DNA of 64,000 nucleotides from Marchantia polymorpha subsp. ruderalis (GCA_037833965.1 AP031357.1:13164001-13228000); one strand, 5' to 3'; shown: positions 1-13,452, counted from the first letter of the stretch. A program made the numbers and translations. The notes: generated from the letters alone by a model not told the origin.

Positions 1-76
1 AGCTATTAAACTGGCTTTGATGGGCGATTTCTCTATTAGTAGTCTGAAATTTAACCATCTGATCAATCGCGTGCAG

Positions 77-2220
77 GTTGCAAGTGGAAAGCTGCTGAGG
101 GTTTGGGCGGGCCACTACAAAGCTGTAAGCTGTCTGGTCTTCTCAGACGACGATTCACTCCTGATATCAGGGGCAGACGATGGCATTGTTAACGTCTGGC
201 CCCTTCTCCGGTAAAAGCCACATCCATTCCCTGCGAATTCCGTAGTCTTCGATATAACGATTGAAATTCGATCTGAGTTGATTTTGAGATGTGTGCAGAA
301 TCATGTGAACCAAGTTTTCATTGTTCTCGGCGGAAGTCATATTGTTCGCGACTTACCTCTGTTTGTGCTTTCCTTCTAGAGTTCTTGATGTGGCAGAAGA
401 AGCGCATGGCGAATCACAGCTGACATCCATGTATGGTTGGTCGGACCATACACTTCCAGTCACAGGCTTGTTGGCCGGCTCAGGAGGCTCGAGTGCAATT
501 GTTGTCTCCTGTTCTCTCGACCATACATGCAAGGTCTCGCTCTGAACCAACCTTGTGCCAGTTACACCTGATACAGAAGAGTGTCGTAGGAGTTGTTTGG
601 ACAATTTTATGACATCTCTAGGAGTTCGTTTCGATGAAGACTGGGACCTTTAAGTCATTTTCTAGTTCAGATACTTTACATCTTCAGTGAGGAGTCAAGG
701 AGGTTTATATTGGGGTATTAACACTCCCCTTGTATGCGGCACAGATCTGGAGTCTGGCGTTGGGTACACTATTGCGATCCATAGTGTTCCCCACAGCCCT
801 GAACACAGTCGTCCTTGATCCAGGAGAGTATGCTTTGTATGCTGGGGGTACCGATGGCAGGATTTTCATTACTGCCTTAAACTTTGGTGTTCCTACTACT
901 TCAGGCATACTTGCTGATGGACTTCTGGGGACAGATGCTGCCCTAATCGGTCACAGGTGACTGACTATCTCTTTTGCATCGTTGCTAACTAGGTTTGACG
1001 TCAGCTTGTTTCTCGGTTGGAGAGGGCTCGTAGGAGATATCGCCTTTGGGCAGTCATAACAATGTTGTAATCTTTGTCGGTGCAGTCGAGCAGTGACAGC
1101 GTTGGCATTCAGTATGGATGGAGTGTCATTGGTGTCTGGATCTGAAGACTGCACCGCTCGGCTATGGGACACGGTCAGCAGACAGGTCCTCAGAACATTT
1201 ACCCACAGTAAAGGTATACCTACCCATTGAACATTTATTTGGCTTCGAGAAATGTTAGAAACTATTATTCGCAGAATTGTCGACCTCTGCGATTGTTCAA
1301 GAACTTCAGACGTCTTTCATGATTTGCGATCTAATATTTAACGGCTGCATCATTCACACCTTTACCCTGATCATGAGCATGTTGGAAGATTTGCAGGTCC
1401 TATAAGCAGCCTGCTGGTGTTACCTCGTCCGCCTATGCTGCAACATGGGTCTGTCGCGGACCACGCAGGCCGCCCTATGAATCGGCGCATGCCCTTGCTA
1501 CCAGTTGCTCCCCTGAGTAAGTACGTGATCTCAGATTCTGTCTCGCAGGACCCGAATCCTTGGGAAGGACCTTTAGTAGTGCTGCCCTCGCTCTTTTCAA
1601 ATGAGCAGGAAGATGCAGATGGCTTTTCGTATAGCTTTGCAGCTATGGAGCGACAGATCAAAGAGCTCGAGGTAAACTTCCCGATCTAAGCCTTGTTTGG
1701 ACTGAATTACTTTTCGTACCGTTTCATGATTCGGGGCTTCTTATGAAAAGTTCCCTCTATCTTGCCGAGGTCCTCCAGCTCCACGTGCTAGACTAGACCC
1801 TTCCGGCAAGACCGTAGTCTACCAAGGTTTCTCTACCAGACGTGCGCAGCAAATGCATTTCTGGGTAGATTTGGCTGTTTCTCAGGACCATAGAATTGTC
1901 TAGTACTCGAGACGTAATAGTCTGCTAGTACTGCGGTGGATGAACTGACGTCTTGTTTCGATTGTCAGCAACGGGGCTCGACTGCGGCCATGCAAATGGA
2001 ATTGGAACGATTGCGGTCCGAGTTGCGACGTGCATTGAACAATGGACAACAGTGGCAACAACTTCATCAAGAGCTATATTGTTTTTGTGTGGATGAGCTT
2101 ATGGGTGGAAACAAAGAGCGAGAGGATGGTGAGGAGAAGGAGGGTGAGAAAGAAAAGGAGAAGGAGAAGGAAAGAGGTAAAGGAAGAGGAAAGGTTGCAG
2201 ACAAGACTCGGGAAAAGTAG
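77..2220 (+). CDS. RID3: RID3/WDR18 (Ipi3-like) WD40 protein, 3' part, cut by window edge
   Basis: Six exons fit with matching phases: 77-210, 380-533, 745-956, 1086-1213, 1397-1671 and 1969-2220, leaving 384 visible residues. Bases 1-76 look like the end of an intron; the start codon lies outside the window. Visible motifs include GHYKAVSCLVFS...DDGIVNVW, then DHTCK joined to IWSL, then SGSEDCTARLWD, all WD40 blades. A helical tail follows, with AAMQMELERLRSELRRAL, as in plant RID3. Known of the family: WDR18/Ipi3 acts in the nucleus with Rix1/PELP1 and TEX10-type partners in pre-60S ribosome maturation, and Arabidopsis RID3 affects shoot meristem initiation. Odd: the last about 35 residues are a Glu/Lys-rich low-complexity run (about 2113-2217) that I do not recall from Arabidopsis RID3. 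The family call is firm; individual splice sites are inferred by eye. Confidence 0.88.
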
Positions 2221-3227
2221 GTTCATTAGGCTGTCTAGTACAAGACCACCATTCTTCACCGATCTAAGGTGGTAAACATGATAACATAGATGGAACTCGG
2301 GATGCAGGCTTTAGGGATGTGCCTTCATTGGCCAACATCGAGAATACTCAAATTTTTGTACGAATTCGCTGCTACACTAATTCAATCATGAGACCAATGT
2401 CATCCGGTACTCTGTCTCAGTACACCTTTGTCTGGCACTTTTTCCAAGATAGCGCTTGCTTCGAGTATTTGTCACTGTTATCAACATTCTCGGCTTCATC
2501 GCCTTCACCATCATCGTGATGCTTCAAGCTCCACATGTGAAAACGAAAAACCGTCAATTTGGTTCGGGCCCAGGTCACAGTCGTGTTGTTTGAAAGCTGT
2601 ATCATATTCTCAAAGAGAAGGATTGATTAACAGCTCGTGGACAGAAGATATCTGCGAGAAGATAAAAAGCTTCAGCTCTAGCGCTAAATCGTTTCAGACT
2701 GAGATCCAGCACCCAGTTTCACACCTCATCGAGAGTGTCTGAACACAACTACGGCCCATCTCGAAGAGACCTGTGGCAAACCTCTACTCGACCTCGAGTG
2801 ATGCACGAGTCTCTGAAAAACGAAACGGATTGCTTGTATAGTTCAGCTAGCTCCATCCGTCAGGCTTCACACTGCCACGGACCCGGAGGCCTTGGACCGG
2901 AGCAACTCGTGAGCGGTAGAACCAATTGCCATGGACGTACGAGATGGCTCGAGATACGGAAGGCCGCCGTGTTTGGGTCCCTCATTGTTGCCAAACTTTG
3001 TGGGCATTGGTTTGAGTAAAACGGAAATCCTCCGCAGGGCTTCGGTTTGGTCTCGCTGGGAGAGGACGGGGACGAGAATCAAAGGCCTGCTGACTTCGAA
3101 GAGGCCGTTCAGCCGGGGATGGAGGCGCACCCTCGCTGCACTGGCAGCCCCGATTCGCCTTTCGGCTGAAGGTCATCCGTCGCGCATGCTTTCTTTCTGA
3201 GGGCCGTCGAATTGCGGGGCGGGCACG
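2221..3227. other. Intergenic: RID3 3' flank and enkurin upstream region
   Basis: About 1 kb between the RID3 stop and the enkurin start. It should hold the RID3 3' UTR and the enkurin promoter and 5' UTR. Short open frames at 2428-2742 and 2735-3019 show no recognisable motif and I do not call them genes. Confidence 0.5.
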
Positions 3228-5653
3228 ATGTGGGAATCACATGAGTCGATCTACCGTCTGATTCCTGAGGTCGTCGTTCAGCCTCCTAAGACTCCGCCCA
3301 TCCGCTCCCAGGTCAGAATTCGGCTCATTTGCTGCCCCTTATCATGCATGTCTGACAATTTCATCCCGGATGGGATTCCACGCTGAAATTGCACAATTGA
3401 ATGTCGGATGTGGGAGGTGAGTTGAATAATGTATTTTGTTCCACAAACGCATCGCCCCTCCCCTTCATGTTTACATTCTTCAGAGCGCGTGAGGAATGGA
3501 GAAGTTGAGGTTGTCCTTGCCTTTTTGAAGCACAATGCTAAAGCAGCCATCTCCGTCGGTCATACCAAGAAGCCCTCTGCAATTTTCTACGACGTCGAGT
3601 CGAGTCGATTGCCTCCCAAGTCGGGTTGCACCCTTGTAGAAAATCGGCTTTGAATGTGATACGAAAGCGCCTCCTGCGATACCCTGTTTCTTTTCTAGTT
3701 TCGATGGAATTCACACACAAAGCTGCGCGCACAAAGCGAGAATTGCGATTTAGCAAAGAACCCCAAACCCAGGTCAAGTTCAGGGAAGGTGAGAGAGAGC
3801 CTACAATCGTCGTTGAGGCGTCTCAAGGGCCCGGATCGAAGAGGCATGTCTCTTGAACATTGCTTAAACTTGTGCAGAAAGATGAGAAAATTTACAAGTT
3901 TATGCTCAGGCTCGAAGAGGAGGCCCGGCAGAGACCCAGAGCAACATTCGGGCACGTTCCGGGATCTTTGTGTCCAAGAACTGACAATTGGTTGAAAAAG
4001 CACTCGAAGGAGCCGAAAATCGCATACGGCAAGCCCGGATCTGCCCACTTCCCGGTTTGAAGTTCCTGCCATGATTTCGCACCACCTTAGGCAGCCATCT
4101 CCCCACTGCGGTGAGCACACCTTCACCGGTCGGCGGACCTGTCCTCAAGGGCGTCCCCCTCCATAGTCAGAACTGCAAACACTGCCTATCGATCTCTGGT
4201 CCGATCCATCTGTCCTTCAATTTCCGCTGCACTAGGGCCCAGCATCGTCCTCTGCGTCCGTGGCATTCATTGGCCTTAGCAGACAATGACCAACACACGA
4301 AGAAATCACAAATTCATCCGCACTAGACGTGGAACATATTGCGCTGTGCAAAATCATGTGATAAAAATCTTTCAATCCGGGTGTAAGAATTTGCATTCTA
4401 CCAATCCGTCACTGCAATTTGCGAAGCCTGACCGGTTTGTGTGGTTTCTGACGAACGACAGGCGTGGACCGATGCTCGGCCCACCAGAAATACAAGGCCC
4501 TCGTTCCGCTCGGACCTCCGGTACCATATTTCGTGAATTTGATAGGAAATTAAGCTACTTCTGCATTCGCTTCCAGGATTTGGGCCATGGATCTGAACCG
4601 TGCAAATGGCTTGGCTCCGTTGCAGACTCATGGTCTGAACAGCGGGAAGAACTGGATCGAAGAGAATGGAAAGACTGCGATCAAGTCCAGTACGTTGCTC
4701 GTGGAGATTGTGCTCACGCTGTCCTGACTGGCTTGCTTGCTGCATGTCGTCTGCTAGCCACTAAAGCTCTCGGCTGATCAGGGATTTGTTTTTGGACACA
4801 GAGCCTCCCGTGGTGCCGGACCCTCCACCGCCCATGGTGAAGAAGAAGAACAACGGCAGAACCCCGAGGTACCTTCTCAAGAGGATCAAGAATGCTCTGC
4901 AGAAGATCGAGGAGGCAAGCTCACCATCCGGAGAGGCCGGCAAGAAGTGCAAACATCCGGATTGTCGCAAGTGAGTCATACCATCGCGTCTGTGTCGACA
5001 AATCTCTTGTTTCTCGTGTGCCACTGAAGAAGAGGTTCCTTACTTGTCCCTGGTCCACGAGGATCGAGTGGTACCTTCACTGCCGATTAATCTGGTTCAT
5101 GTGCGACTGACTTTCAGGCTCGAAGAAGATGAGAGGCAAGAACTCATCATTGCGCTCAAATTGAAGTGGGAGAAACTGAACAGAGCTTATCAAGCGTATC
5201 CTTCCACTATCGACACGGAGTCAATGAAATTCAGGAGAGAAGGGTAAGTCCTCTGACGTGAACTCTTGTCGAATCACAGTGTCAGTCTAGCTGGTCAAAG
5301 GATAATGAGAACACTAGTGTGATAACAAGGAGCTCGCCATCTCTTGTATCATTGATCTCCGAGTCCTGTGAGTGGATTTTCTCCACAACATTCCACATGA
5401 TACCGTTTGATGCCGGAATCGAAGATATGTCAAAACATTGCTCCTTCTGCTCTTGAAGTGAGCGATAGGCCACGAATCTTAATGGCGTATGCTTTCCATG
5501 TTGTACAGGATGGAAGAAGGACTGGCTCAGATCGAGAGAGACGTGCAGCTGCTATCACGACGAGTTGTCTTGATATCCGAGAGACCTCCTTCAACATCAC
5601 CGACCACGAGGAAGAAGGAGCAGCGCCATCTGGTCAGTCGAGCTATAGGATAA
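3228..5653 (+). CDS. ENKUR: Enkurin-domain protein (axonemal/flagellar)
   Basis: Exon 1 (3228-3311) starts at an ATG and encodes ESIYRLIPEVVVQPPKTPP, matching the SIYNLIP...PP start of enkurins. Likely exons follow at 3699-3788 and from 3878, the latter with ATFGHVPGS and WLKKHSKEPK, like the TFG and FLKKH motifs of the family. The C-terminal exons are clear: 4782-4970 (KKKNNGRTPRYLLKRI), 5118-5243 (LEEDERQELIIALKLKWEKL, then STIDT) and 5509-5653 (MEEGLAQIERDVQLLSR), with phases that match and GT-AG borders. Together these form the enkurin domain, including the ID(T/S) and basic turn before the last helix. Exons between about 4050 and 4781 are unresolved, so protein length is unknown. Known: enkurin sits in the ciliary axoneme as a microtubule inner protein and binds TRPC channels and calmodulin in mammalian sperm. 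In a plant it would be expected in flagellated sperm. Confidence 0.82.
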
Positions 5654-6705
5654 TGTGTCTACGCAGAGGACCTCGTCAGGCAGCCTGGCTGCTGCTGGCA
5701 GGGTGTGGTTCATGTCCAGCACAATGGAGCTGTTCGTGTACTCTCCCAGTTTTGGAATCCCCGTCTTCGAGAACTTTGTGGATGCCATCCATAGCTTTGA
5801 GTAGCATGTAGGCGTGGATTTTGTAGCATAGTCTATTCATGTTCATGGGTTCAAGAAAATCAATTCATGGAATTTTTGATCGAGGGACATCCTTTGACAC
5901 CGAGTCACAAACTGCTACTGGCTCATCTTCCATGAAAGCTTGGGTTTTGCAACTGGTGCGTCTGAAGAGCAACCAGCACCACCTCCTTTCTTACTCAAAC
6001 TCTCGGTGGCGTGAAGACTTCTGTATTAGCGGCAGATGACGTGCTCAATAATCTCATAAGAAGTCATCACCACCACCAACAATTGCTGGTGGGCTTGAAC
6101 AAAAGTGTCAACTCTATGCATGCAGCATTGGACTTGCTTTTTCGTGTTACAGAAATCATTCACTTCCGTGTGTCGAGTAAAATTGTTCTCTTCCTGAATG
6201 ATGATTTTCGTCTTCTCACTTACTATCTTGTTGCACACACGAGGGGAGTGCCGTTCGACAAATTCATGGATATAAAGAACTCACTATCGGAGAAATTGAA
6301 AGCATATGGAAACCTGCTGGTACTGCCTTCTAGCACGCACAGTATATGAGAATGTGGGTGATATACTTCATGATTCAGTGGGGCTGATATGGCAACCTCA
6401 TTGCAGTATGAAAGGCGAGGGTTTTGGTGGTGTCACTCGCAATGTACAATATTTGTTTTGTTTGTCATACTGCTCCTGAAGTCGGTTCAAGAGATTTCAA
6501 TAATCTCTAGAACCCTCGTAATTGCAGCAAACGAGTCTAGTCTTAATATTGTTGGACCTACTTTTCAAGTCTCCGGAAATCTACAGGTTTACGTGTTCGA
6601 CAAGTGTGCGCTATGTGAACATGATTTGTGCATTTGCTGGCCATCACAGTTCGGAAGATATCGCTAAATAGACCGAAATACAATTCTTTCTCTGGGTATT
6701 GTACC
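5654..6705. other. Downstream of enkurin: 3' UTR or short unrecognised frames
   Basis: Moderate-GC DNA after the enkurin stop. A 112-codon open frame at 6011-6349 (+), with a His run near its start, and a 92-codon frame at 6389-6667 (+) are present. Neither has a domain I recognise, so they may be UTR sequence. Composition becomes clearly AT-rich after about 6.7 kb. Confidence 0.4.
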
Positions 6706-9700
6706 AAGTGACGCACGTAATGAACTGCGTGGCAACAGACCCAACGTCTGTGGAGATAACGTGTTACCTGGAAGACACCTTGTACATTCCGAGGTGCTCA
6801 CTTAAAGATCCCAAAAACCTTTAAATCGAAAAAGTATCTGTCTGGTATATTCATGTTTTCCAAAAGCGTTGACTTGAGTGCTTTCAACAACGATGTTCTT
6901 CATCAACGTGATTAAAAATTTTATGTCACATAGACGTAGAAGTATCCTTTGTCCATTCTCCATCGAACTGATTCCTCAAGGACCTTTGCGTTCGATCTTC
7001 AGTGGTATCATTTTTGGCCATAAGATGGAGTGAACATGTTAAGATGTTGTGCAAGATTTTTTTAATTTAAGAATTTTGATGAAAATGAATCATGGTTACT
7101 ACACTGCAGTTATCTTGGAGATAATTCCGATATTTCTAAATAAAGAAGAAACTGAGAATTTTTAGAAGATTTTTAACCTTTGCGAAGTTACTTTCGATAT
7201 TATTTTATAGTATCTAAGTAAGTTTACTAATATCAATTGAAATATATAAGAAACTTCAAATGAACATTTTTTTTGATAGAAAAAGGCATGAATAATTTTT
7301 TTAAATGTCAAGATCTTATGAAGGTTTAAGGCATAAGGACGTTCTTTTACTGTTCACATGTGAATAGAAAATATTGCATGACAAACATTGACAGATTTCT
7401 ATGCAGCAAATATTGATCTATCAATAAACACATCCAATCTAATTGATATGTTAATTCTACATTTTGAAACAGAAAGATGAAAGTGGGCATGCAAAAACTC
7501 TAAATTTTACTCAAATCATCTATGAAATAGCATGAATCTTCAAAAAGTATCTTATTTTTATGTTATTTGTAAAATAATATGACCTTGATTTCAAGGATTA
7601 ATTAATATAGATCTGACATAAAGGATAATTTTCAAAATACAACAAGATATATTATAAGATAAGATAAGATTCATTATTGAGTAACGTTAGTAAATGATTT
7701 CAAGTTGCATGTATATATAATAATCAAATAAAAACAGATGGACAGATAGTTTATTACCAAATAATTAAGCACATTTTTGGAAATAAAATTTTGTACAAAG
7801 AGTAGAACCAATCAAAGGTAAATCTAATAAAATTTAAATCAAGTCTTGAATTAACTTCTACTACGGCTCAGTACTTATAAAATGCTAAGTTGTGAGCAAA
7901 ATTGTTGTTGTTAAAGATACTTACTAGAATTATGGTTAGGACTTGACACACTCAAGGATATTATCACATTTTAGTTCACATTTCACCAGGTGATTTCATA
8001 TTTAAAAAACTGTTGAAAAAAGATAGATATTAAAAAGAAAAAAATTTATCATTGAAAGATTATATAGAATTTGAAATAAAATTTTCATTCTTACAAATTA
8101 TATGTATAATTGTGTTCCTAGTACCATTTATATCATGTTTAATGTCATTTCATAATTGACATCAATCATTACGGTTTTAAGGACGTGGCATGAAAAAGAA
8201 ATTCCAATAGAGATGGAGAAGAGAGAAGATATTTGAAGATTAAGTAGGATGAGTATTTGTTGTTGATAAATCTCAACACAAAGAGTAAAGATGTACATAA
8301 TCATGATCTCTATTAAAACACCATCAACTTTTGATCTATAACAGAGGCACTTTGATAAACAGAAGCTATTAGAGTAGTGTAGCTCTAAAAGGGTACCAAA
8401 CATGGATCAATTCATATATTATTTAGTATCATAAAATGAAGATTGACAATTATGATGGATTGACATACACAAAGTAGGAAAAAAATTCATATAGACAGAC
8501 TCAAACCTACAGAAATAATATAAATAAGATAGTTGTATGTAGCATGAGTATTTTCTTATTGACTAGAAGATTTGCAGTAGCCGCATGACAACATCGCTTC
8601 AAGGGAGGAGTGTAGGAGGACATAGGAGTTACTTGACTTTCGGCGATATCTTAGCTACAGGTGACTTTAGGCAATGTTATGTGTAGTTAAAATTTTGCCA
8701 AACTGACTCTTAGCGGATGTTGTTGAGTTTCGACAGAGAGCTAAGTCTAAAGTTCAATCAGTCTTGTCGCTATATTGGTTATTATAGTTTTGTTAGGCTC
8801 TGAGAGTTAGCCTTGGCGACTGACCACATACCACCAGATAGGGAATAGAATAAACAGGAGGGTCTGTAGGGATGAGGGTATGTGAAGGTCAGTATTGGCG
8901 ATGGTGTTATCGCCATCCAACTATGACCGTGCACTAATCGTACAAGATCTCTTCGGGTCGATCATGCATGGTCACGCACGTGATCTAGGGCAGTTTGGCT
9001 CCTATGTCTAAATACTTCCGCTAATTTTTTCCCTATTTTCTTTTTGTTGCATGATGTTTTCTCTTCAATAATAAGAGTATATTTAACACAGAGAAGTTTT
9101 TCCAAGAGATGCGTAGATAATCCAATCAAGAATTGACGTAAGAAAATATATCAATGCAAAAGTTAATGCAGTTTGATTTTTCAAAGGTACTGTTATATGA
9201 AGAGAATCAATGTAGAAATATCATTCTAGGTCAACCCGACCGTGATCCACGGTACAATGTGTGATAATAACACATTGTGGTCTATAATCAGCGCAGTATA
9301 AATTTGATATAAGTACCTTTCTTCACTCTCAAACTTCCAGAACTCATTGTTATCAAAACTAGATTTTCTTCTTTTCTTTGAACAGAAATGGGATTTTATC
9401 CTGAAAACATCACCTCCATCTGTGTCCAATGTATCGTTGATATTTTTAACTTTGATACCTTTTAAATGGCATCTTATCTTGAGAATTATAAGATCTGACC
9501 TTCACTTTGTCTCAATGGATGAGACAAAGCTGAATTGTCAATTGTTTGACATGTGAGACAAAAATTTGGACGGTTATATCTTGGGTCAAACTGACTACTG
9601 TAGTATGACACTTACACCAATGTAAAAAGTAATGCAAATTTGTCAAAACAGATCGGAAAAAGCTATTCTAATGTGTGAAAGATAAAGTGTACCACACTAT

Positions 9701-11500
9701 TAGTGAAGGACAACCGTCGAAAAGCTCTCATAAACAGTGTTTCCAGCACTAGTACCGGTGGATATCGAATTCATGGCTCCTTAAAGTGATGTGATGACAG
9801 AGGGTTACCACTTACATAGTGGAACAGCTTAATTATGTTCCTCCAATTACCTATGGCTCCTTGAAGTGATGTGATGACAATGTAATATCACTTTATATAG
9901 TGGAACGCCTTACTTATGTCACTCCAATTTCTTATAAAAGAGGTATGCAACAACGCCACCACTCCGATAACACTCAAGTACTCATATCACTCATGTGTAA
10001 CTCCAATGGCGACAATCATGATAGTGTGAAAGATACAATGTCCTGTGTTTCTAATACGTAAATCTACCTTGGTTAACCTACACACATGTTAGTTTGATGA
10101 CCTAAATAACTTCAAATAAAATCAAAGAAATAACTATATTAGCCTGCTGTCTAAGCAATCAAGTTCGTCTCACTCATTAGAGTTTTCTCTCGGATGAAGA
10201 TCTCTATTCGATTATCTTTTACCTCAACTTTCAATTCATTATATCATTGTATTTTTTTTCATTCTTTTAGTCTTGGATGTTTCTAATATTTAGCCATTTT
10301 TTCATATATGTGCAATATTTTTTGTAATCACAACTTTCGCATAATTAATGTGCTAGAAAAATCTGTCCTAAAATACTAACTTGTATTCAAACTAATATTT
10401 GCAATATGATATTGAGAAAGATTTGAAAAAAAAATCCATTTAATTGATAATAAATTTTTACAAGCAAAAAGAACAATTTATTTTTTTTACTTTTTTTTTT
10501 AAAAATTCAAATGGTTTATATATATAATATATTTTTAATATTTTCTCTTGCTTTATTACTATTTTCAAGTCTGAACTAAATTCTAGTCAAATTAACCTTA
10601 GTTAGAGTTAAGTGTAGGGTGTTTCGAGTTTATTAGGGTTTCTGGTGATCACTATTTAGGGAGAGAAGCCATAACTCTCCTCGAACATTTTTAGGTTTCA
10701 GTACAACCTTCAAGACCTCAAGGTTCTAGCCCGCCAGTGGCGAACCATGTATCCTTGTGCTACAGCTCTCTTGCATATGTGTTTAGAATTATTCTAGTTT
10801 CTACACGTTTTGTACTTTGTAACATCTAATTCATGTAAAACCTACATCTATTCTGAAATAAGAAATTCCAGTTGAGAAACTTGTTTCCATTGCCAGTGAA
10901 AAATGCAACGCTTTGAATTTACTATCAAGAACACTCAAAAGTTTCCTGAATACAAAGATTTAACGGAGGAAGCGATTTCTTAGTTCTCTTCTAACAGGTT
11001 CCAAAAAATTACGCACTAAACCTTAACTGCCCTACAACACCCAAGGGTACCGTCAAAGATGGTATTTTAACCAAATATGTGAGTCATTCTTTCGTTTCGG
11101 TTAATTTCTTCGCGAGACACCAAGAAGGGGATTTTCATTGTTCATGTCCACTTAAAGTGTAGAACCTTTAATGGATGGGCATCCATTGAAGAATTCGATA
11201 TCAAAGAACACTCGTGACAAGAAGAGATCTTCGGTCGCCCCTCACAGGATACTGAATAGGAGTAGTGAAAACTAGACAATCTCGGATGATGTATTTACGA
11301 GTGTTCTGTAAATTCTCAATAAAGTTGTTAGTACCTTTTAATAAACGACGTGATCCGTTACAACTATCCACCTATCCTTATAACTATCACAAATATTTCA
11401 ACAAAGTTCATATTTTGAAAATTTTCATCGGAAAAATGTTATAAATAGGAAGGCTTGCATCTTGCCTTTTAAAGTTGCAACAATAAAGAATTGCAACACT
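6706..11500. other. AT-rich intergenic DNA, no gene seen
   Basis: Long AT-rich stretch with many A/T runs and no open frame resembling a protein. It contains an 80-bp direct duplication (listed separately). The part from about 10.6 to 11.5 kb is slightly richer in GC and could be old retroelement sequence, but I see no terminal repeats or coding remnants there. Confidence 0.6.
9773..9932 (+). repeat. Two-copy tandem duplication, 80-bp unit
   Basis: The unit begins atggctcctt(a/g)aagtgatg and repeats at 9773 and 9853. Both copies carry agtgatgtgatgaca, then atagtggaac, then tatgt and ctccaatt. The copies differ at several bases, so the duplication is not very recent. Confidence 0.8.
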
Positions 11501-13452
11501 TTAGGGACGAGTTCATTTCGAGCATCACTTCACTTCGATGCCGATGGAACTGCTAAAATGCCGAGGGGAAAAATCATAAAGCGTTGAACGACCAAACATC
11601 ACTGGCGATGAACTGGAAAAGGTGGGCGTCAGTGAACTCACGCGAACCTGCACAAGAGCCATGTCATAAAGAGAACAACCGGCTGCTGACACAGACCCGA
11701 GGTCAACCTGGAGGCAAGCGGAACATCAACTCAGGTTAAACCAACACTACACCGGAGGACCGGGGGCCCGGCGGCGGGGCCCGCCATAACGATAACCTGG
11801 GGTCGGGGTAGGGCACTGGTCCACCGCAACTCACGTCGGGCCGACGAGGTGCTCGTCGTCGTCGGGGCGTCGTCGGGGTCGACTGCTTTACAGCTCTCGG
11901 AGCCTGACACATTCGGCCAGCATTGAATTCGATCGGCATCGCTCTGGCGGGGGTGGCAAATGTGCTCGTTGGAAAGAGAGGGCGCTCCGGTCTGAAAAAG
12001 GGAGTGCGTAATGATCCCCTTGATGAGCCCCAAAACGCCCGGTTTCGTTCAAGTAATTGCTGCTCCTTTTGACGCTTTGCTGCTTCAGCAGTAAGTCCCG
12101 TGCCTCGCATTTACGGCCCGAGCATTTGCCGTTGCTTCGATCGCTCGCTCGCATCTTTCGTCCTAGTGAATGACCACATTGATGGTTTGATCGATCGGTC
12201 GGTCGGTCTCTTTCGTTCTGGAGGTTTAATCGCGCAATCAAGGGCAGGTTGTGACTCTGTGTGTGTGAATTTCCGCGCTGTGCCTTTCTCGCTCCATCTT
12301 CCTACGCCCATCCTCTCCGTCTATGGAGACTCAGACTTCCCATCGTTTTCGCTATATTACTAGGTTTCCTCACGTCTGTCACCGAGAATTTCACACAGGC
12401 ACTTCCCCGGCCTGGCCTGCTCCAGTCATGGATCCCTCCATTCTCGTGCCCCATGGCACCTCCAGTGCACTGCTCGGTTCGGGGAATTAATGTTGTCGTG
12501 TGCTGTACGCTCTTGTCTTCTGTCGCCGGTTCATTGATCATCTGAGTCATTTCGTGGTGGGCTGGGCTGTTGTGAAGCGCAATGATCCGCCCTGTCTTAT
12601 TCAGCGTGTCATGACACTCGCTCTCGGGGCAGAGAGAGAGAGGGAGAGAGAGCCAGATTCCACCGACCGTCCCTCTTTCCGAAGTGTTTGCGCTGTGGCA
12701 AGAGGCACCATGGTAGTAGTGTCGTGGTGGGCGACATTCATAACGCTCGCCGGTAGTGGCGAGCTGCAGGGAACGCACGATCTCGAGCCATAGACGAGAT
12801 CCTCTGTTGTAAACGCGGCAGTGGTGTCCACGAAGAGCTCGCTTCGGCCGTCAGGAGGACAATGCCTTCGTTCATCCGAGAAAACGAACAGCCCCGCCCG
12901 TCCCGGAGACTGCTGAAGAGAAATTGGCTGAATATTCTCGCAGTCATGTGTCAGAGGAAGATCGACTCTGGCAGGCACCAACGATCGAGTCGGCACGGGA
13001 TCGTTCTCCCACCAGCAACGAATGCTGCCTCGCGCTAACGGGCAAGAATTCGGCGGATGCGCCCGCTTCGAGCGCAGCGTAATGGATGCCGTGTTCATGC
13101 AACGGTAACAGCGGAGTGAAGGGCCCGAAGGTGGTTCAGCGATTCCCTCCGCTCGGCAGACTCCATTAAATCCAGGCGAACGACGACCGGGAGGAGAATT
13201 GCGAGAATTGCGAGAATGCCAGCCGAGGCAACGCGCTGGTTCGACGAGACCAGAGGGCGAGTCAGGCGGAGCGAGGGGCAGGCTCTGCGAGGTGCTGCTG
13301 GACTTGTCGGCTAGTTAATAAAATCTTCTTCGTTCTCGGGAGATTCCCTCTGCGGCGACGCCATGCCGACCTTCGAAGCCTTCCAAGTGCGCGAGCGTGA
13401 GAGAGCGAGCTCCTCCCGAGCCCCGGGGATGGGGACGGGATCTCGCCAGAAG

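Noticed and set aside
9748..9772. Cluster of restriction-like sites (ACTAGT, ACCGGT, GATATC, GAATTC), with an inverted GAATTCGATATC at 11191
   Set aside because: It resembles a cloning polylinker, but no vector sequence surrounds either site and the order does not match a polylinker I know over more than 12 bases. Chance is the simpler reading; a vector screen would settle it.
11736..12110. A 124-codon minus-strand frame in the GC-rich block
   Set aside because: Overlaps other frames of similar length, is rich in Pro/Arg and has no motif; not enough for a gene.
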